Positions 4,641 through 8,143 of a stretch of 8,143 nucleotides of DNA are shown one piece after another. Numbering within the stretch: the first letter of the stretch is position 1; each line of letters opens with the position of its first letter. The stretch comes from Campylobacterales bacterium (GTDB lineage: Bacteria; Campylobacterota; Campylobacteria; Campylobacterales; JAADDG01). The notes under the pieces were generated by a model. It ran no database searches. It saw only the letters and a list, made by a program, of their open reading frames with translations, and was not told the DNA's origin. The DNA lies in assembly GCA_027009865.1 (NCBI GenBank), contig JALVCR010000245.1:1-8143 (forward strand). The letters are read 5' to 3'. A program made the position numbers and the translations under genes.

Positions 4641-6578
4641 CTAAAACAAAAGCTCCTCATCGGGAGCGGCAACGGAATCGATGCTTCTTTTTGGAGGTTT
4701 GGAAATATCGGTAAAGAGAACTGTTTTACCGGCTATTTTGGTTCTCATAACACCGGTTGGCACGTCAAATTCTCTTTTTGTTTCGGGATGAAGTTTCAGA
4801 TAGCTTTCAAAAAAGTATCTAAAAGCCGGAGCCGCCGCTCTTCCGCCCGTCTCTTTTTTGCCTATTGGCTTATTATTATCTCTTCCAAACCATACTATTG
4901 TTTGAATTTCAGGAGAAAATCCGCAAAACCAGGCATCCACATTATTATTGGTCGTTCCGGTTTTTCCTGCAAGCTCTATTCCTTTAACGGCTGCATTTCT
5001 TCCGGTTCCTCTTTTTATTACATCTTTTAAAATATCTATTATCAAATAGGCCTGTTTGGAAGGTTCGATATTGGTTTTTTGGGATTCAAAAACCTTTTCA
5101 TTTCCAAACCTATCCACTATTTTTCTAATAAAAACAGGCTTTACCTTTTTGCCGTAATTTGAAAATATGGAATAGTATTCGCTAAATCTATATGGAGATA
5201 TTCCAAAAGTTCCAAGAGCCATAGATAGATTGGCAGGAAGATTTTCAAATCCCATCTTTTTAAGCTCCCCTATCAAAACATCAAGCCCAATCTCGCTTAC
5301 AAGATTAATCGTAGCAAGGTTTCTTGAGTGCACAAGGGCATCTTTTAAAGTGATAACTCCTTCAAAATTTCTCTCATAATTTCTAGGCTTCCAAAACTTT
5401 CTTTTAGGATCATTTGTTCTGTAAACTCTTGATATATCCGCTATTTCGCTTGCTTGGGAATAGCCCAAATTCAAAGCCACCTGATATACAAAGGGCTTAA
5501 AACTGCTTCCCGGTTGCCTTTTGCTTTGAGTAGCTCTGTTAAAAGCGCTTTTTTTGTAATCAGCTCCCCCAATCATTGCCAAAATCTCTCCGGTAGAATT
5601 TTTCATAACTACCATAGCGCCGTTTAAAGAGGTATTATTCTCATCATCCTTTTCTCTTTTTAAAATCTCCCTATAAGCTTTTAAAAACGCCTCTTTAGCA
5701 ATCTTTTGAATTTCGCTATCTATATTTAGATATATTTTATATCCGCCCGTTTTGATATCATCATAGCCCTTCATTCTTTTAAGCTCTCTTAAAGTTTCAT
5801 CAACAAGATAAGGAGCTTTGTTTGAGGTTAGAGTATCGTTATAGACTTTTGGAATAAATTTCTCATATTTTTTAAACTCATCTTCTCTTATCCAGCCCAA
5901 ATTTTTCATCCTAAGCAAAACAAGATTGGCTCTGCTTAAAGAGAAATCAAGATGTCTTGTGGGATCATATAAACTTGGAGCTTTCGGAAGCCCGACAAGC
6001 ATAGCTATCTCTTTTAAATTCAAATCTTTAAGCTCTTTATGAAAATAGCCTTTTGAAGCCGTTTTTATTCCGTAATATCCGTGTCCAAAATATACTTGAT
6101 TTAAATAGATTTCTAAAATTTTCTCTTTTGAGAGATAATGCTCAAGCTTCATAGCTATAATCATCTCATTTATCTTTCTTCTAAACTTTTTGGCTCTGGT
6201 TAAAAGAGTATTCTTAATTAGCTGCTGAGTTAGTGTGCTTGCCCCTTGGGCTAATCTCATCTCTTTTAAATCTATTATAGCGGCTCTAAAAATTGCCTCC
6301 AAATTAACTCCTTTATGCTCAAAAAAGGTAGTATCCTCTATCGCTACCAAAGCCTCTATCACTCTTGGAGGAATATCGTCGTATTTTACATATTCCCTAT
6401 TTTCCTTATCAAAAATATTTGCCAAAAGGTTTCCATTTCTATCATATATTTGAGAAGAGAGAGGCGGGTTGTAGTTTATTATCTTATTTGCGTCAAACTT
6501 TACTTGAGAATAAAAATAAAAAAACGTCCCGGCCAAACTGAGCGCTAAAACGATAAAAAAAGCTATTAAATACTTCAC
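4641..6578 (-). CDS. pbpA: Class A penicillin-binding protein 1A (bifunctional transglycosylase/transpeptidase)
   Basis: This 645-residue inner-membrane enzyme polymerises lipid II into glycan strands and cross-links the peptides. One N-terminal membrane anchor spans residues about 3-24; the rest is periplasmic. The GT51 domain shows EDTTFFEHKG with catalytic Glu81, QGASTLTQQ (111-119), and KEKILEIYLNQVYFG (151-165). The transpeptidase domain shows SSFK with active-site Ser358 and Lys361, SRN at 418-420, and KTGT at 539-542. All catalytic motifs are intact and length is normal for a compact epsilonproteobacterial PBP1A. The start is GTG, overlapping the stop of the ABC gene by 4 nt (GTGA). 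It is chosen because the membrane anchor follows at once and no better start lies nearby; AGGGG about 9 nt upstream may be the ribosome binding site. The gene is the last of the leftward bioF-ABC-pbp unit. It may also be called mrcA or ponA. Confidence 0.95.
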   Translation of the reverse strand: MKYLIAFFIVLALSLAGTFFYFYSQVKFDANKIINYNPPLSSQIYDRNGNLLANIFDKENREYVKYDDIPPRVIEALVAIEDTTFFEHKGVNLEAIFRAAIIDLKEMRLAQGASTLTQQLIKNTLLTRAKKFRRKINEMIIAMKLEHYLSKEKILEIYLNQVYFGHGYYGIKTASKGYFHKELKDLNLKEIAMLVGLPKAPSLYDPTRHLDFSLSRANLVLLRMKNLGWIREDEFKKYEKFIPKVYNDTLTSNKAPYLVDETLRELKRMKGYDDIKTGGYKIYLNIDSEIQKIAKEAFLKAYREILKREKDDENNTSLNGAMVVMKNSTGEILAMIGGADYKKSAFNRATQSKRQPGSSFKPFVYQVALNLGYSQASEIADISRVYRTNDPKRKFWKPRNYERNFEGVITLKDALVHSRNLATINLVSEIGLDVLIGELKKMGFENLPANLSMALGTFGISPYRFSEYYSIFSNYGKKVKPVFIRKIVDRFGNEKVFESQKTNIEPSKQAYLIIDILKDVIKRGTGRNAAVKGIELAGKTGTTNNNVDAWFCGFSPEIQTIVWFGRDNNKPIGKKETGGRAAAPAFRYFFESYLKLHPETKREFDVPTGVMRTKIAGKTVLFTDISKPPKRSIDSVAAPDEELLF

Positions 6579-7267
6579 TCTCTAAAACCCCTGTTTTTGA
6601 AATTTGATTCAATCAATTTTTTTGTGTAATCTTTTTTTGGGTTTTTTAAAATATCTTTCATATATCCCTCTTCCACAATTTTTCCTTTTTTCAAAACCGC
6701 TATCTCTTCGCAAAGAGCGGCAGCCGAATCTATATCGTGAGTTACAAATAAAATCAAAAAGCCAAATTTTTGCTGAAGATTTTTTACAAGCTCTAAAATT
6801 CTCTCTTTGCTTTCGCTATCAAGAGCGGTTGTCGGCTCATCCAAAAGCAAAAGTTTGGGCTTTACGCAAAGAGCCATAGCCACAATTACCCTTTGAAGCT
6901 GCCCTCCGCTAAGCTCGCTTGGGAATCTGTAAAGAAGCTCCCCATCAAGCCCCACATACTCCATAAATTTCAAAGCCTCGCTTTTGGGAATAAAAAACTG
7001 ATCCTTTATTTTTGTAAGAGGAGAGAGAGCGGTAAAAGGATTTTGAACAACTATCGAAACACTCTCTCCTCTTTTTAAAGGAAAAGGGCTCTCTATTTTC
7101 ATCTCCTTTCTCATAGAAGAAGGCAAAAGATCCAAAATAGCTCTAAGGGTTAAACTCTTTCCGCTTCCGCTCTCTCCCACAAGAGCAAAAGATTTTTCAA
7201 AAGAGAAAGAGATATCAACTAAAACAGAGTCTTTATAAAATATTTTTAATTGCTTGCATTTAAACAA
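6575..7267 (-). CDS. Orphan ABC transporter ATP-binding protein, Dpp/Opp (peptide/nickel) type
   Basis: This 230-residue cytoplasmic ATPase has every catalytic motif of an ABC subunit: Walker A GESGSGKS (31-38), Q-loop Gln75 in VVQNPFTALSP, signature LSGGQ (119-123), Walker B LLLLDEP with Asp143/Glu144, and the switch histidine in VTHD (His177). The QNPFTALSP form and the LSGGQLQR signature are those of the dipeptide/oligopeptide/nickel importer group (DppD/OppD/NikD). It lacks the roughly 80-residue oligopeptide-type C-terminal extension usual there and ends soon after EEGYMKDILKNPKKDYTKKL. No permease or binding protein is adjacent, so the transport partner and substrate are unknown. The start is TTG directly after the bioF stop (TGATTG), supported by a strong Shine-Dalgarno GAGGAAG (7280-7274) six bases upstream. 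It overlaps the GTG of pbp1A by 4 nt. Confidence 0.9.
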   Translation of the reverse strand: MFKCKQLKIFYKDSVLVDISFSFEKSFALVGESGSGKSLTLRAILDLLPSSMRKEMKIESPFPLKRGESVSIVVQNPFTALSPLTKIKDQFFIPKSEALKFMEYVGLDGELLYRFPSELSGGQLQRVIVAMALCVKPKLLLLDEPTTALDSESKERILELVKNLQQKFGFLILFVTHDIDSAAALCEEIAVLKKGKIVEEGYMKDILKNPKKDYTKKLIESNFKNRGFRE

Positions 7268-8143
7268 TCAAATCTTCCTCTTTAAAATTTCCAAAAATTC
7301 TTTTAGTATATCCTTTTTTACATTAAGACGAGGTATAATTCTAAGCAAAGCCCTATCTACGGTAGGAGGTCTTATAGCTCCTATCAAAAATCCCTTTTTT
7401 AAAAAAAACTCTTTAAGCTCCATTACCTTTTTTGAATTTCCAATCTCAATGATGGCAATTAAAGCATCAATTTTTATATCTAAATTTTTTCTAAAAAGCT
7501 CTATATGCTCCTCTCTTTTCTTTTTTAGCTTTTTTTTGTTTGCCTGAATATATCTCATTCCCTCATGAGCCAAAGCGATATCAAAAGGAGAGACGGCGGT
7601 AGCGTATATCAAAGTTTTGGCTCTGTTTAACAAAAAATCCTCTATCTCTTTTGAACAGAGAATATAGGCTCCATAACTTCCCAAAGCCTTTCCCAATGTC
7701 CCCATCTTTATATGGTTCTTTTTTGGCTTTATGTTAAAATGCTCAAAAACTCCCAAAAAACTATCTCCCAAAACCCCTGCGCTATGAGCCTCGTCCACTA
7801 TCAAAATAGTATCTTTTCTATCGCAGACTTTAAATATTTCCCTATTTACTATATCGCCATCCATCGAATAAACGCCCTCTACGGCTACTATCGCTCTTTG
7901 AAAATCAAAACTTTTTAAAATTCTATCCAGATCCAAAGGATCGTTATGTTTGAAAAAAACTGTATTGGAAGCAAGTTTTGAGGCTAAAATTCCGCTTGCA
8001 TGAAACTTTTCATCCAAAATAAGCAGATCTTTTCTTCTTGGCAGAGATTCTATCAAAGCGATATTTGCCAAAAAACCGCTTCCGGCAACAATAGCCCTCT
8101 CAAAACCGTTTAAGAAAGCGATATACTCTTCAAACTCTTTATG
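7268..8143 (-). CDS. bioF: 8-amino-7-oxononanoate synthase (alpha-oxoamine synthase family), 5' truncated
   Basis: The frame is open to the window edge and gives the last 291 residues of a PLP enzyme; about 80 N-terminal residues lie outside. It would condense pimeloyl-thioester with alanine, releasing CO2, to make the biotin precursor KAPA. Visible motifs are GSGFLAN, LDEKFHASG with the PLP-stacking histidine region, FKHND, DEAHSAG (the aspartate that contacts the pyridine nitrogen), and TLGKALGSYGA with the PLP-binding lysine. The C-terminal domain includes IRPPTVDRALLRI, a family-typical substrate-binding segment. A TTG around 8071 could be called as a start, but homology runs on to the edge. 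2-amino-3-ketobutyrate CoA ligase (kbl) or another alpha-oxoamine synthase is an alternative, because these enzymes look alike and no other biotin gene is in view. It is the first visible gene of the leftward unit and ends directly at the ABC start codon. Confidence 0.88.
   Translation of the reverse strand, partial: HKEFEEYIAFLNGFERAIVAGSGFLANIALIESLPRRKDLLILDEKFHASGILASKLASNTVFFKHNDPLDLDRILKSFDFQRAIVAVEGVYSMDGDIVNREIFKVCDRKDTILIVDEAHSAGVLGDSFLGVFEHFNIKPKKNHIKMGTLGKALGSYGAYILCSKEIEDFLLNRAKTLIYATAVSPFDIALAHEGMRYIQANKKKLKKKREEHIELFRKNLDIKIDALIAIIEIGNSKKVMELKEFFLKKGFLIGAIRPPTVDRALLRIIPRLNVKKDILKEFLEILKRKI

Noticed and set aside
1..8143. A novel defence or mobile system
   Set aside because: Apart from the TA remnant, all genes belong to envelope or core metabolism families. 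There is no integrase, transposase, nuclease, CRISPR repeat or terminal inverted repeat.

Overview
The window looks like chromosomal DNA from a Campylobacterota (Epsilonproteobacteria) species. It is strongly AT-rich, uses AGA as the dominant arginine codon, has genes packed with ATGA/GTGA overlaps, and places bioF next to pbp1A, a neighbourhood I recall from Helicobacter pylori (HP0598/HP0597). A thermophilic or deep-sea group such as Nautiliales is possible, but this is only an impression. No RNA genes, insertion sequences, prophage or CRISPR are visible.

Left half, + strand (1-4204): the 3' end of gpsA (glycerol-3-phosphate dehydrogenase) is followed by four genes that read as an envelope-glycan operon. 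They are a heptosyltransferase III-like GT9 enzyme, a GT4 glycosyltransferase, a CE4-type deacetylase without signal peptide, and a second, divergent GT4-like glycosyltransferase. The first three junctions are 4-nt ATGA overlaps and the last gap is 3 nt, so the block is probably one translationally coupled unit. The likely job is building and trimming the LPS/LOS core, with the deacetylase unmasking an amino sugar on the cytoplasmic side.

Centre, - strand (4211-4595): a shrunken higBA toxin-antitoxin locus. The antitoxin (4211-4420, 69 codons) lacks most of its helix-turn-helix. Upstream of it is a 40-codon toxin remnant (4439-4561) that keeps both ends of HigB but lacks the middle. Both genes carry in-frame internal deletions, while the promoter (TTGACA/extended -10), an 8+8 bp palindrome over it, and the antitoxin ribosome binding site all remain. 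This is the most unusual part of the window.

Right half, - strand (4641-8143): a coupled block transcribed leftward, bioF (5' end off the window), then an orphan Dpp/Opp-type ABC ATPase with TTG start, then pbp1A (class A penicillin-binding protein) with GTG start. Junctions are 0 nt and a 4-nt overlap. bioF makes a biotin precursor and PBP1A builds peptidoglycan; the ATPase has no visible permease partner. The two transcription units converge on the TA remnant, and no convincing intrinsic terminator is visible between them.
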